DNA of 64,000 nt from positions 35,658,454 to 35,722,453 of the forward strand of contig CM031601.1 in assembly GCA_018398815.1 (NCBI GenBank), read 5' to 3'. The position numbers were made by a program, and so were the translations under genes. The stretch comes from Conus ventricosus (lineage: Eukaryota > Mollusca > Gastropoda > Neogastropoda > Conidae). Positions 36,878 to 47,128 of this stretch are shown here, piece by piece. A model generated the notes under the pieces. That model did not search any database, was not told the origin of the DNA, and saw only the letters and a list, made by a program, of their open reading frames with translations. Positions within the stretch are counted from its first letter, which is position 1; every line of letters begins with the position of its first letter.

Positions 36878-37270
36878 TTAGTGGTGGAGATTGTTTGGGC
36901 TCTTGTTTTTGCCAGCGTTGTTTATATATTTTATAACCGTAATAACCGCCCCAGCAGCAGCAGCAAGAACGCCAAAAATGACAACAGTTTTAAGTTCAAT
37001 ATTCCATGAAGACTTTGGTGCTGTAGGCCTTGAATCAACTTGTTCTTGTTCTGGAGTTTTTATCATTGAATCAACTTGTTCTGGCGTTGGCGGTGTTATG
37101 TTTTCATGATGAGTTATATTCTGTGATTGTAACATTAATTTTCTTTGTCTGTTCCACTCTGCTAATTTTTTTCCTGCTTCAACACGCCCAGGATGAGGAT
37201 GCTTTTCACTGGTCACTTTCTCCACTTGATTCAGTGTTTTCTGATTCTGCTGATTTTCTGGCTTGGTCAT
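36878..37270 (-). CDS. Polinton single-pass membrane protein, unassigned
   Basis: An intact 130-residue frame. The N-terminal half is charged and polar and contains HPGRVEAGKKLAEWNRQRK, a motif I associate with a recurring adintovirus/Polinton small protein. Residues about 95-115 (VVIFGVLAAAAGAVITVI) form one membrane segment, followed by a short basic tail. A TPEQ-containing element occurs twice (TPEQVDS and TPEQEQVDS). Likely a virion or host-membrane protein, but this is inference. It shares strand and spacing with the genes on each side. Confidence 0.7.
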   Translation of the reverse strand: MTKPENQQNQKTLNQVEKVTSEKHPHPGRVEAGKKLAEWNRQRKLMLQSQNITHHENITPPTPEQVDSMIKTPEQEQVDSRPTAPKSSWNIELKTVVIFGVLAAAAGAVITVIKYINNAGKNKSPNNLHH

Positions 37271-37318
37271 TTTGAAGGGAAATAAAATCTATATGATTAA
37301 AAGTAATTAATCCCATGA

Positions 37319-37738
37319 TTAATGGCGATAACAATGTTCCAATCTGTAATATAAATCACAGCTTAGAGACTCTAATGACTTTGTTAAAACTGGATCCTGC
37401 GTTAAATCATACATAAAATCTTGTTCAGAATCAATAGGCGCAAATCTACTGACTAGTTTAGTGTACAAACTAAGAACCGTTTGCCCAACACTTTTTACCA
37501 TTCTTGATCCTAGTTGCGCTTCATACCTGTTATGATACTTTACAATGTCTTGTGGCGACATCTGTTGAATCTGTTCTATGCTGAATTCAGTTCCGAGGAA
37601 CTGTTTTGTTTTTCCACATGCTGCCAAAGAATACAGCCTTTCCTTTTTGGACATAATAGCTTGGTCATCAACTTCTTCATTTGTAAGCCCAAGACGGTTT
37701 AGGCCGCTCTGTAGCTCTAGCAGATCATCGGTGTTCAT
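37319..37738 (-). CDS. conserved Polinton small protein, unassigned
   Basis: An intact 139-residue frame starting MNTDDLLELQSGLNRLGL. A central YHNRYEAQLGSRMVKS and a DLTQDPVL segment suggest a soluble helical protein; no membrane segment or catalytic motif is visible. The gene is divergent from 37777-38007 with only 38 AT-rich bases between start codons, implying a shared promoter. The family recurs in Polinton small-gene clusters as I recall, but its function is unknown. Confidence 0.68.
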   Translation of the reverse strand: MNTDDLLELQSGLNRLGLTNEEVDDQAIMSKKERLYSLAACGKTKQFLGTEFSIEQIQQMSPQDIVKYHNRYEAQLGSRMVKSVGQTVLSLYTKLVSRFAPIDSEQDFMYDLTQDPVLTKSLESLSCDLYYRLEHCYRH

Positions 37739-37776
37739 GTTTTTTTTATTAATTATAATTATTTTATTTTTTAAAA
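37739..37776. promoter_or_regulatory. divergent promoter region
   Basis: 38 bases, almost all A or T, between two outward start codons. TTTTTTAAAAATG directly spans the plus-strand start, as at other genes of this element. Confidence 0.5.
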
Positions 37777-38007
37777 ATGAGCACCGAAAAAACTGTCGCC
37801 AACCTTGTATACCATTCTGCTGTTATTGGAGGCCTAAGTGTAGGATACACGATGCTTGGTAAAAGCTTGTTAAAAATAAAACCAGCAGATCTTGGCAAAC
37901 TAGACTTTGAGGATTCAGCAAAACTGATTGCTGTTATAACAGCTTCGTTCGCTACGAAAGATTTTCTAGTTAAGCAAGGAATAATTCCTGATAGTATCAA
38001 TATGTAA
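37777..38007 (+). CDS. Polinton small hydrophobic protein
   Basis: An intact 76-residue frame. Two hydrophobic stretches (about residues 14-30, AVIGGLSVGYTMLGKSL, and 50-61, LIAVITASFATKD) flank a KPADLGKLD linker, so it is probably a small membrane protein. It is followed after 20 bases by the next gene on the same strand, and both start codons have A-rich leaders. It is part of the conserved small-gene cluster next to the integrase. Function unknown. Confidence 0.7.
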   Translation: MSTEKTVANLVYHSAVIGGLSVGYTMLGKSLLKIKPADLGKLDFEDSAKLIAVITASFATKDFLVKQGIIPDSINM

Positions 38008-38027
38008 AAAAAATACATTTATAAAAA

Positions 38028-38441
38028 ATGGCTTCACTCGTAATGATGATAGGCGGCGCTGTGGTGAATGCGCTTGCTTTTAGCGGAAGTAATTACGCAT
38101 TTAGTAAACTGCGGGATGACGGCGAGAGAAAAAGACATAACAAAGCTGTGGAGCAACTAGCTGCAGCACAAGATCACTATGAAAAGCAGAGAATTGAGCA
38201 GTTAGATTTTATTAACGATACCCTGAAAAAACAGGGACATGCAGCTTACACATTTAAAGATGTTGATCAAGCGATAAAAGAATTTTATCTTGTAACAGGC
38301 GAGCCAATTGAGACATTGCCCCCACCAAAATTCAGCGACTTTTATCAACCATCAGAAAAACAAAAGATGCAAGAAATCGCGTTTATTCCCTTTTTGGGTA
38401 GACTGTTGTGTATTTTGTTGCGCAAAATATTGGCTGAATAA
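38028..38441 (+). CDS. Polinton small protein with N-terminal hydrophobic segment
   Basis: An intact 137-residue frame starting MASLVMMIGGAVVNALAFSG, an N-terminal membrane or signal-like segment, then a charged helical region (ERKRHNKAVEQLAAAQDHYE), a GHAAYTFKDVDQAIKEF segment and a hydrophobic C-terminus ending LLCILLRKILAE. It overlaps nothing, and the integrase start codon follows after one base. The family is familiar from animal Polintons, without known function. Confidence 0.72.
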   Translation: MASLVMMIGGAVVNALAFSGSNYAFSKLRDDGERKRHNKAVEQLAAAQDHYEKQRIEQLDFINDTLKKQGHAAYTFKDVDQAIKEFYLVTGEPIETLPPPKFSDFYQPSEKQKMQEIAFIPFLGRLLCILLRKILAE

Positions 38442-38442
38442 A

Positions 38443-39346
38443 ATGAACAAAATCTATTATTCACCAAAAGGATATTGGAAGGGAATAATGGCAATCAAAA
38501 AGCTAAGCCAAGCAGCTGGGGGTTTGTGAACAAACGGCAAAGGAATGGTTATCTAAACAAGCGATTTGGCAAATTTATTTACCACACCTAAACGAATACA
38601 GAGACCACATTTTGTCAACACAACGCCAAACGACACCCATCAAATGGATCTTCTATATTTACCCCTGATACGATTAGACGAAAAAGATTTAAGTACGCAC
38701 TTACAGTCATTGACATAGCTTCAAGATACAAAGATGGGGAAACCCATTAACCCACAAAAGATGCTTCTGCTGTTGCTGTTGCCATAAAACTAATATATAA
38801 ACGAGGCCCGCAAACTTATCCTCGCATGATTCAAGTCGTTGAGGAAAAAATTTTAAAAGGCCAAGTGAAATCAATTATTGTTAAAACATAGAGTTACCAT
38901 TAAAAGAGGCATTCCAGGAGTTCACAGATACAGGCTTTAGTTGAAAACTTTAACAAACATTAGCCGAAAGCCCTTTTTTCTTACCAGTATCACAGAGAGC
39001 TGATGCAATTCTCCAACACAGAATGGGTTAGAAGTGCCCTCGGTTCTACGTGCAATGAATAATGAAGAATTTAAATTAACAGGCTAAAACCAGTACAAGC
39101 AATCAAAAACAACAATAGATGTTGCTGAAGACTCCAGTTCATCCAGCAAACATTACCGTTGGTTTTAAAAAAGTAAGGTACCTTTATTTACCAGGGGAAG
39201 CGAAGGGGACACTCGCATTAGGGCAACTGATCCAGTTGAGTGTTGATCCATATGAAATAAAAAGAATTGTAAAAATGAATCCCCGGTGTATTATTTACGA
39301 GAAAACTGACACAACAAACAACCAGCTCCTCAAAGATCTTTTGTAA
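38443..39346 (+). pseudogene. INT: retroviral-type integrase, broken
   Basis: Encodes the enzyme that inserts the linear element into host DNA. It begins IYYSPKGYWKGIMAIKKL, the usual N-terminal start of Polinton integrases. THQMDLLYLP carries the first catalytic Asp and ALTVIDIASRYK the core fold. RGIPGVHR and QALVENFN mark the region of the catalytic Glu. At 39119-39346 VGFKKVRYLYLPGE and VKMNPRCIIYEK belong to the C-terminal domain. At least four frameshifts or stops (near 38525, 38660, 38745 and 38890) break it, and the middle Asp is not visible where expected near 38850. It lies downstream of, and colinear with, the small-gene cluster. Confidence 0.82.
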
Positions 39347-39419
39347 AGAAAGAACTGCAGATAATCCCACCAGACACAGTTCCGCTTTAATTAATTTACT
39401 AAATATATTTGAGTTTAAA

Positions 39420-39790
39420 ATGGAAGCTCAGAAGGAAGCGCAAATGATACAAGATGATAAATGAAAGCCCTTTGGGAATTTAATGCGGAATCATATGGTT
39501 TGATTCTGCTATTAGTGCAACATTTGCGAGGTTTCCCTCAGCACATAGCAAGGCATCCAGATCACCTACAACCCAAAATCCCAAATTTTGACTATCAAAA
39601 ATGGGATAAAGAATATCTTGAAATAATTAAAAAAAATTCGAGCGCATCAAGCAAACATGAGAAAAATTTTAAAAGAATTGGAGGTTGATATGATTGATTT
39701 TATAGATAAAGTTGATGAAAAATAGGGACCCGAATATAAACCCGAAGAAGATATAATAATTTGCCGTTCTCCAATGCCCGATTGCATATG
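39420..39790 (+). pseudogene. unassigned small Polinton gene, broken
   Basis: Starts MEAQKEAQMIQDDK, shifts frame near 39462, continues through QHLRGFPQHIARHPDHLQ and FDYQKWDKEYLEIIKK, and shifts again near 39685 before EYKPEEDIIICRSPMPD. It would be a protein of about 120 residues, charged and soluble. It converges on the polymerase gene, with which its 3' end overlaps. Part of the same region is recognisable after the inner polymerase at 52500-52600. Function unknown. Confidence 0.5.
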
Positions 39791-42440
39791 AAAACCTGGA
39801 TTAACAAATACTCGTTTTGTGTTTGTTCAAATCTAATGACTTCTTTGTTACAACATTTGTGTTGATCTTAGTAGATTAGATCGTAGTTTTACGTTGTCAT
39901 GATGAAAAGTATGTTTATTGAACAATGCTTCTTTGTAGTTGTCATGCGATATGCTCGACTGTACAACACTGCGAGATATTTCCCTTTTTCTTTCTTAATG
40001 GTTTCCCTGGCTCAAATACTGTACATTTTCGACCTTAAACCCAAAAAAACTCCTTGATCACCTTTTCCCGATAATTCATCCTTCATCTTTCCTAAAAACC
40101 CTTTTTGTTTGTAATTTAATGCAAAGGCGAATCTTTAGGATAATCGGATGGTCGTACCTCCCGCAGCCCTTTAGCTACTTCTAATTCCATGTCTTTATAG
40201 ATGTCTTCAGTAGGGATATCTTTTAACAAAACTGTCTGTATCTGTGTAAAGTACTCTGGACTCAGGATACGAGGGCTTAAAGTAGTCGTAAAGAAATTCT
40301 AACATCAAAAGCTTGATAATTCTAAAACAGTAAACCCAATAAATACTGGTTTGTCTAAATTTTACTTTCTTTTTTTTTCATTATTATGCCAAAAAGCTTA
40401 TCATGAAATCTTCTAAAGTCCTGATAATTTGGTTTTGAAGTCAGCTTAATTGCTTCGTTTCTCTCTGGTGACCAATCTGACTCTTTGTGCTGTGTGGATT
40501 CTCCATAGTTTTCCAAAACAGCTGTTGTTCACAGCTTGAAAAAGTCTTTTTCTGAAGCTCTGCGGATTTATTCTGAGATCAGTGTTCTTCATGAGTATGG
40601 TTTCATGAACTGTTCTTGATCAAAAAGCAATTATACGATGAACAGCTGTCAACTTCAAACCCGGGCTTAATAAAATGCAGAAGCCTGTAATGACAGACAT
40701 ATTTTTTTTGCCTCGAAGATTAGGGACAAGTTTAGGCGGCTCTGTTTTCGCCATCTTTAGACTTTCTGCTGCTAATGATGTCATTATGCAGGTCATGGAA
40801 TTCATGAGGATATTCTAAGTCAACTTCTAGAATGAAACCACACCGTTTACCCGGCGTCAAACTGCTCAACCACTTTAATGCTTTTTGAATATTATTTGTA
40901 CGCCACCTGTGTACATTTTAAAGTTGCGTAATGGAAGCGGTTGCGCCATTGCCCATCCATACAGATTGTTTGCATCTAAATACATGAGTAGTTAGACCTT
41001 TTACTCGGATCATAATCATCTAGGTATTTGTTGTTTGCTTTACAGTAATGATGCGATGCCATACTAATTCCTCCACGCAATCCGTTTTCAATCATCTGAA
41101 TCATTGGTGGTCAGACAATAAATCAATCTGTACTCCAGTAAACTTTAAGAAAAACGTTCCAACTCATCCGGGGGCCCGAAAATAATGCGCGGGAAACCAG
41201 GCTAAATTTTCATGCAGGTCTTTTTATAATTTTCAAAGACGTCCGCCAACAAACATACATCGGCCATCAAGTATGCATCATGATGTCTCCATCGTTTTAC
41301 ACTCTAACTTCTGCCACGCATCTTGGCATGCTGGTAATCGGAATCACTGATTTCCTTTCCTCTAAGACTAGAAAAAGAAGCACATTTAGGGGGAAGTGAG
41401 TCTTCATCAAACCTTTCCCCAAATGTTCATGTATTCAAAGGGTAAACACCTTTTCTAACGAGTGTTGGGTCAAAATATTCTTCCGTTATTGGGCAGGGGC
41501 TTTAAGGACATAGCAGTGACCTCTAATGATCCCATCATGTGTTGCATAGAGTCATAAAAAGACATGTTATTTAAAGTGAAACACATGTACTTTTCTGATG
41601 ACTGTGCAATGCAGACACCCTAAAGGGTCGGTTACTGCTTGCATTATAAGATGAGAGTCGTAACCTCGCAAGTTGTGAAAGAATATAGGCAGCTTCCATG
41701 TCTTTGGCTCAAACTTTAGTTGAAGATTGCATTTACTGTGCGCTGCTCCTCTGAACTTCCCACTAATGTGATCATGGTCTCTTACTGTCGGATTGGTTTC
41801 CTCACTGAGTTCTAAACCGCAAATCCAACAATGTGTGGCTGATTTATACTGTTGTTGGTCTTCGGGCGTCATTATGATTTCAGATAAGTTTAGATTATTA
41901 GAACAGTCATTACGCACTTTCTGCATGCGTTCTAAGAAGTATTCTGCAGCATCTAGTCCTCTATATAATTCTGGTGCTGAATGGACGCCATCCGACCTGA
42001 CAATAACGAAAGCAAATGAACAAATCTGATGATTACTCATTAAGACTGTTTTTGGAAGTTTCTGTGGGGTTGGCCCTTCATAAGGAACAATGAGCGATTC
42101 AAAGTCTGCGTAAACAATGTATGGAGAATTTTGCATCCGTTTCCAGTTCTTAAAACTAACTTTAGATCCTGGTGGGGGCGTAATAGTTCTGTATTACAGT
42201 CAACTGGACCAATACAGTGTTTCTTATGTTCACTCGCCGCTTTAACAGATGGAATTCTTGTTAAACATTTTCTACAGAATTCTTGTTTGTGCCCATCTTT
42301 TGAAGTATGCTGCATTAGTTTACTCATTGTTCGTATTAATGTGTAATGCGGTAGCCCCGCTGGTGAAAGCATCAGTAGTAAGTCAACATGATTTTTGTCT
42401 GGTTCGCCTATTGTTGGACTGTTCTTGGACACTTTAATAG
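39790..42440 (-). pseudogene. polB: family B DNA polymerase, outer copy, 5' end cut off
   Basis: Replicates the element, presumably by protein priming. On the minus strand: exonuclease motifs YADFES (about 42100) and NLRGYDSHLI (about 41650), a third exonuclease-type segment near 41250-41290, polymerase motif A region with ANNLYGWAM (about 40970), and motif C YTDTDS (about 40240). Between the first two exonuclease motifs lies a CWICG...VRDHDHISGKFRG segment resembling HNH/endonuclease VII zinc motifs. Several frameshifts split it. The sequence homologous to the first roughly 700 bases of the inner copy is absent, because an internal TIR starts at 42441 inside the reading frame. Confidence 0.85.
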
Positions 42441-42631
42441 AGAGAACTATAAAATATTCATTCTGGCTCACTTGATCCTCCACCAAGTTTTTGGGCGAAA
42501 GTGACCTAAAAGCCGCCTTTTCCTGTTCTCTGACAAGTAAGACTTCAATAACCAAAAAATAACGATTATCTACAAACAGACATACTGTGTAGGGTTATCC
42601 GTTTTCAATACTAATTTACTAAACTTTTCAG
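42441..42631. repeat. internal TIR (start of inverted second copy)
   Basis: AGAGAACTATAAAATA begins at 42441 and GTTCTCT closes the 91-base palindrome at 42531. The following GTAAGACTTCAATAA and CCGTTTTCAATAC match both outer TIRs. It points so that the ATPase lies inside, as at the right end. The junction with the polymerase sequence is exact. Confidence 0.88.
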
Positions 42632-43181
42632 ATTTCAGTTTTTGCTTAATCCTATGTTTTTCCTGATCATTTTCAATAACGTCATTTTCACGCAAACATT
42701 CATCAAATGCATCTCTGTCTTTCATGTGAAATAAAACTACAGTCTTTAACTGTTCTCTAAAGTCTTTTAAAACCGAGTTATATTTTTGACATAAAATCCA
42801 CACACTTATCCCAGCATGCCTTCCGCTAAAGGCTAGTTTTGACAAAGTGTTTCTCTTTTAAACTATGTCTCTTTCTGCTGAACAGTCATCTATAATAAAT
42901 AGTGTCTGCGTTCCTTCAAACAATATAAAAAAGCGTTCTAGACACTCACTCAGTTTATTGCTAGGATTAACTAAAAATATGTTATCATCAGACCATATAA
43001 ACCTTCTATCATGATATGCTTTGTTCCATTTAAGTGTTGGGCAGAAAATTACAATATGATCAAAATTATAACGATAAACTGTTTGTAACAGGTTGAGGAT
43101 AAATATTGTTTTTCCACAACCAGTTTGTCCACAAATTAATGAAAAATGAGGGGTTTTTGTCATAAAGTTTAACTGCTCCAT
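42570..43181 (-). pseudogene. ATP: FtsK/A32-type packaging ATPase, inner copy, one frameshift
   Basis: Encodes the motor that packages the genome into capsids. It starts MEQLNFMTKTPHFSLICGQT and carries Walker A GQTGCGKT (residues 19-26) and Walker B LFIIDDC (about 95-101). After a frameshift near 42850 it continues SGRHAGISVWILCQKYNSV, the sensor region typical of A32-like ATPases, and a charged C-terminus. Total length is near 200 residues, usual for this family. The last 20 or so codons lie within the TIR. The start codon is preceded by a short AT-rich spacer after the 43198-44055 gene on the same strand. Confidence 0.85.
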
Positions 43182-43197
43182 AGTTTTATAACAGAAC

Positions 43198-44055
43198 TTA
43201 ATCTAATCCAGTTATTGTTTTTATCATGCTCTCTGTCAAAACTTGTTCAGTATAATAAAATCCTATAAGGTCTAAATGTGTAAGATTAATCCAATTTAGT
43301 TCTGTAAGATTGTTTCTATTTAGACTAATATTGATTTTGTTGCTTGTTGTTATGACCTTAATATCCTCACCATTGTTAAGAATGACGACGGTAACTTTAA
43401 GTTTTTCAACGTCTAAGTTTTGCCAGCTAATTAGAATTCCTTTTAGAAGGACGTCACTAACGCCCACAACCCCATCCCTTTTCACATCTTTTAAGACAGA
43501 AATTTCAAATATTATTGTGAACGTGTCTCCTAATTTCATTTGTGGAATGAATTGTAATTTTGTAGAAGCATCTTTTAAAACCGTTTCTCTTCTGTGGAGG
43601 ATGTACTGTTTTTTCCCATACGGCGTTATTTCAATCTCTTTCCGACTATTGTCGTCTGGCATAAGACTTACATGTAAAGGGCCAGAGTTGAATGCTTTTC
43701 TGAAACTTTTTTGGCGGCTAAAAAATGTAAATGGGCTTATGAATTCAAATTTTATTTCCCATTCTAAATATGGTTCTAAATGCCATTTGAGGTCAGGTTT
43801 TCGAACTATTTTATATTCATACTGGCCAACATTATTTGCTTCTAGATTGCGCAGTTGTTCTAGTTTAGGAAACTTTTTGCTGTCGCCAACCTCTTTGCGT
43901 TTATAATCACCATCTTTAGTGTACTCAAACCCATACAAAGCGCCTATCTCACCATTCTGTTCAAAGTCCGCAACGTCTGCAAGGTCTTTTAATTCTAAAG
44001 TTATACACCTCACAGGCGCTAATGTAACTCCGGATTCTTCTGGCCCACGCGACAT
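43198..44055 (-). CDS. conserved Polinton protein, possible minor capsid protein
   Basis: An intact 285-residue frame starting MSRGPEESGVTLAPVRCI; the start has the ACTAAAAAATG leader seen elsewhere in the element. Predicted mostly beta (for example EWEIKFEFISPFTFF, TKLQFIPQMKLGDTF, NKINISLNRNNLTELNW), with no catalytic motif or membrane segment. It lies immediately upstream of the ATPase, a usual place for virion genes. The outer copy at 59936-60784 is very similar but frameshifted. A jelly-roll penton-like minor capsid protein is plausible but unproven; I do not recognise the family firmly. Confidence 0.65.
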   Translation of the reverse strand: MSRGPEESGVTLAPVRCITLELKDLADVADFEQNGEIGALYGFEYTKDGDYKRKEVGDSKKFPKLEQLRNLEANNVGQYEYKIVRKPDLKWHLEPYLEWEIKFEFISPFTFFSRQKSFRKAFNSGPLHVSLMPDDNSRKEIEITPYGKKQYILHRRETVLKDASTKLQFIPQMKLGDTFTIIFEISVLKDVKRDGVVGVSDVLLKGILISWQNLDVEKLKVTVVILNNGEDIKVITTSNKINISLNRNNLTELNWINLTHLDLIGFYYTEQVLTESMIKTITGLD

Positions 44056-44099
44056 TTTTTAGTCAACTTATTATTTATTTCCAAAACAATGTGTAGGTT

Positions 44100-44751
44100 A
44101 TCACATTTTACGACTTTCCCTGTTTTGTCTGTGATCTTTATATTAAATGATCCAACCCTCCCACAAACTAATCTTTTAAACTGTAAATTAGGGAATTGTA
44201 TAATTTCATAATCGCAATATGCAGCTTTCCTGATGGAAGAGCTCTTAAAACAGTTGAGGGCCTTCCATCATATAAGTTTTCATCAGTGCTTAGCTCGTCC
44301 AAATGAACATAGAGTAATGATGTAATTCAAGATCGAGCGGATTTTTTCCCTCAAAAGTAGTTTTGTCTGGTTCAACAATAAATCTTTTAGTGTCCCGACT
44401 GTCAGCTTTAAACCAAAAATTTTTGCAGCTCTTATCAAAAAGTAAATTTTCTTCTTTTTGGTTGAATGAACATTTTTTTTAGATTTGCATTGTTAAGTTT
44501 GAGGTAATGTCTAAGTTCTCATTGCTTCTTTAGTGAGCAAAACCCGTAAAACCACAGGTTTTGTTAACGGGCAAAATTCGTTGTTCCCCCTTCATTTTTT
44601 TTAAATTCTTATTATTCCCTTTGGTTTCAGTTATTTTAAAACCATACAACTTTTGTAATATTTCATGGAGCGCGCCCTTTTTTGGTTTCCACAACTTTTA
44701 CAATGCATGTTCTAAAGCGGAGGACGTCTTATTTGTTATTGTTACAAACAT
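44100..44751 (-). pseudogene. conserved Polinton structural-type protein, inner copy, broken
   Basis: The minus strand starts MFVTIT and encodes pieces matching the outer copy at 59227-59881, including KRLVCGRVGSFNIKITDKTG near the C-terminus. Several frameshifts occur between 44230 and 44700. It diverges from 44771 with 19 bases between start codons. Beta-rich, function unassigned. Confidence 0.6.
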
Positions 44752-44770
44752 TTTTTTAAAAACAAATAAA
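44752..44770. promoter_or_regulatory. 19-base divergent promoter
   Basis: Only A-rich sequence (TTTTTTAAAAACAAATAAA) separates two outward start codons. The same arrangement is kept at 58415-58432 and 59209-59226 in the outer copy. Confidence 0.5.
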
Positions 44771-45895
44771 ATGAGTGCTTTCAAATATACTAAAATGCAA
44801 AATATTTGGGTTTGGGCCGCAACAATCTTAAAAATATAGAACTGAACTTTGACTTTGCTGTACCCGACTGTGTTTTCAAAAAAAGGTGAGTACCCCATTA
44901 GCCAAATATTTAACCCTCCTATTAAAAAATACATCGCGAAAGTGTGGTTTAGTCACCCATGCATTTTTCCCCAAAACCCAGTTAAACTTTGCGGTTTTGT
45001 GCATAAAGGGGGTGGGGATGTCGTATCTGATCATTAAAATCACCCCGACCCTTTGGGTGAGGTCGGGATAGTTTTTTATTCTATTAACCTTAGGCGTATT
45101 TTGGGAAAAGAACACCTTTAACCTAATGAAAAAACGTTTAATCCATTCTGAAACCCGAAAGACATGAAGGCTTTTAAAAAGGTTTTAAGAATTTAATATT
45201 AAGTTAAGCGATTTTTGACAAAAGTCGTCTTAATCTGGGTTAGGCACCCCTTTTTTTTTGGGGGTGCACAGAAGTAAAACTATGACGGGGGTCCCTTACC
45301 CCATCTTTCTCTTTAGGCCAGGCGTTACCTAGGGTTCATAGAGCAAGGCAAAAAAAGCATGGACAAATTTATTAGCATATCTGAGGGCCTAACTAAAGCG
45401 GAATAGAACGAATAAACGACTCATTCGTACTTACGTTTGGGGTTTTTTCTAGGTGGGAACACAACGAGATCGAGCATAACTGTTTCTTCTACTGGTATTG
45501 ATGCACAAAAAAAAATTTTAGCAAATTTAGGGACCCATTAATTTACAGTTTTTTACCCCCAAGTATAAAAAAGGGACAAAAAGTTTTACTACCAAACGAA
45601 AGTAGACTTTGCTGTTGGGACTGGTTTATACATGCGCCTTCTGACCTCAATCAGAAGGTACAATATAAACTACAAAAAATGAAATTCTTTAGCAGGCAAA
45701 GACAGAAGGGTTGGAAAAAAAGCATAAATTTGGGCCGTATACTACCTAAAAAAACAACGATGACCCCCCCGTTAAGTCATCCAACCCCCCAGGCCCAAGT
45801 CCAAAGACCCTTTAAGTAAAAAAAATACCATGAATATGAAAAGGAAGCACTTGTTGTTTGGATTAATGGGCCCAGGAATACTCGGTCTTATCTTA
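44771..45895 (+). pseudogene. conserved ~400-residue Polinton protein, inner copy, broken
   Basis: Starts MSAFKYTKMQNIW and continues in fragments homologous to the outer gene 57220-58414 (for example KKYIAKVWFSH and NPVKLCGFV). Heavy frameshifting and long homopolymers make it unreadable as one frame. The overlapping small hydrophobic peptide of the outer copy (57216-57296) is also recognisable near 45831-45900. Confidence 0.6.
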
Positions 45896-47092
45896 CTAAA
45901 AAGTAACCAACTATTAAGACAACTAATGCCCATAAGTGCTCGGCCATAAAGCCAACTACTTTGCTTGCAGTAGACAAAAGCCAGCTAATAACACTCCCTA
46001 ATATACCCGGTAAGAGTCTATAGCTTCCCAGCTAATTTTTTTTAATAAACTCGCAAGATGATCAAGCTGTTTTTTACCCATGATTATCAGGTGGAGGCGA
46101 TGGGGGGGAGGCACTGCCCCACACCACCACCGCCTGAAACAGCCATCCCCATTTGACTTATTGCAAAACTAAGGCTGTTATAACGCTTGTTTAAATTTTG
46201 TGCCCCTTGCTCTCAAACAATGTTCTTATTGTTCTGTTAGCGTCGTGTTTTCATAAAAATTCTATGGATAGTTTCTCTTATTCTCCCTCACTTGAGTTCG
46301 TTAATTTTTCTCGGTTAGTAGCAACGCTTCTAGTCTTGCCAATCTTATTTTCCTTTAGCTCTTATTTTTGGATTTTTTTTTCTTTAACATCATGTTCTAA
46401 GTTGGCTCGTGCTCAGCGAGTTTTTTTTTTCCCTTTTTCTATATCCTTATCAAAGTTTAGTCAGTTTATAAATTGTTTATTTAATTCTCCTCTAAAGGGT
46501 TTCTTAAAGTGGGATCAAGGGATTTTAATTTCTTATAGGGCCTTTATTTTTTTGCTTGGCAGCGGCGATCACTTTATAGTTTTAATGCTTTTTTCTTCTT
46601 CTTCAGTGAGTTTGCTTCATTGTATTATTATTTTTTTAAACTGTTGGATTTAAATCTTTAAGTTCAAATGTTTGCATTTGGTTATCTGTTGGGAGTCTTG
46701 TGTGTGTTTTGATTTTAGAAAACTGCCTCTGTATCTAATTTTTGGTTTAGTAAAGCCAAGGCGATTTCGCTCGCTTGCACTGACCTTTGTCTATTATCCC
46801 GCTTACAAACCTTGATGGGTCTCGTTATACGTAAGCGGAACACCGTCTCCTTTTCGATTCTAAAATACAAATGGTTTTATCTTTAGTTCAAAAATCATCG
46901 GGTATATAGTTTCGGGAGTCTAGTTCTAACTTTGGTAAATGATCTGACTTACTTTCTGTTAATCACGCCTTTGCCCCCTTCGGCTATTCACCTCCAATGA
47001 AGTCCGAGCGATGCTGTGACAAGGAGTTCTTTAATCCATGTCGGCGTCTCAGATCACTTTTATCATAACTTCTTCATCTCCAATTCCTGCCA
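45893..47092 (-). pseudogene. coiled-coil/membrane Polinton protein, inner copy, broken
   Basis: Minus-strand start MAGIGDE at 47092, divergent from the capsid gene at 47129. The C-terminal region near 45893-46150 corresponds to the proline-rich and hydrophobic tail of the outer gene 56019-57242. The centre is disrupted by frameshifts and T-run errors. The 151-codon plus frame at 46198-46653 is an antisense artefact. Confidence 0.62.
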
Positions 47093-47128
47093 TGTTTTTA
47101 AATAATTAACTTTATTTGTTTTATAAAA
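47093..47128. promoter_or_regulatory. divergent promoter of capsid and coiled-coil genes, inner copy
   Basis: 36 AT-rich bases between outward start codons, ending TTTATAAAAATG at the capsid start. Equivalent to 55978-56018. Confidence 0.45.

Noticed and set aside
36815..37275. Plus-strand frames of 64-81 codons opposite the membrane-protein gene
   Set aside because: Antisense shadows of the intact minus-strand gene at 36878-37270.
43310..43906. 198-codon plus-strand frame
   Set aside because: Antisense to the intact 285-residue gene; hydrophobic composition is what antisense of AT-rich coding sequence gives.
46198..46653. 151-codon plus-strand hydrophobic frame
   Set aside because: Antisense of the inner copy of the coiled-coil gene, as shown by comparison with 56019-57242.
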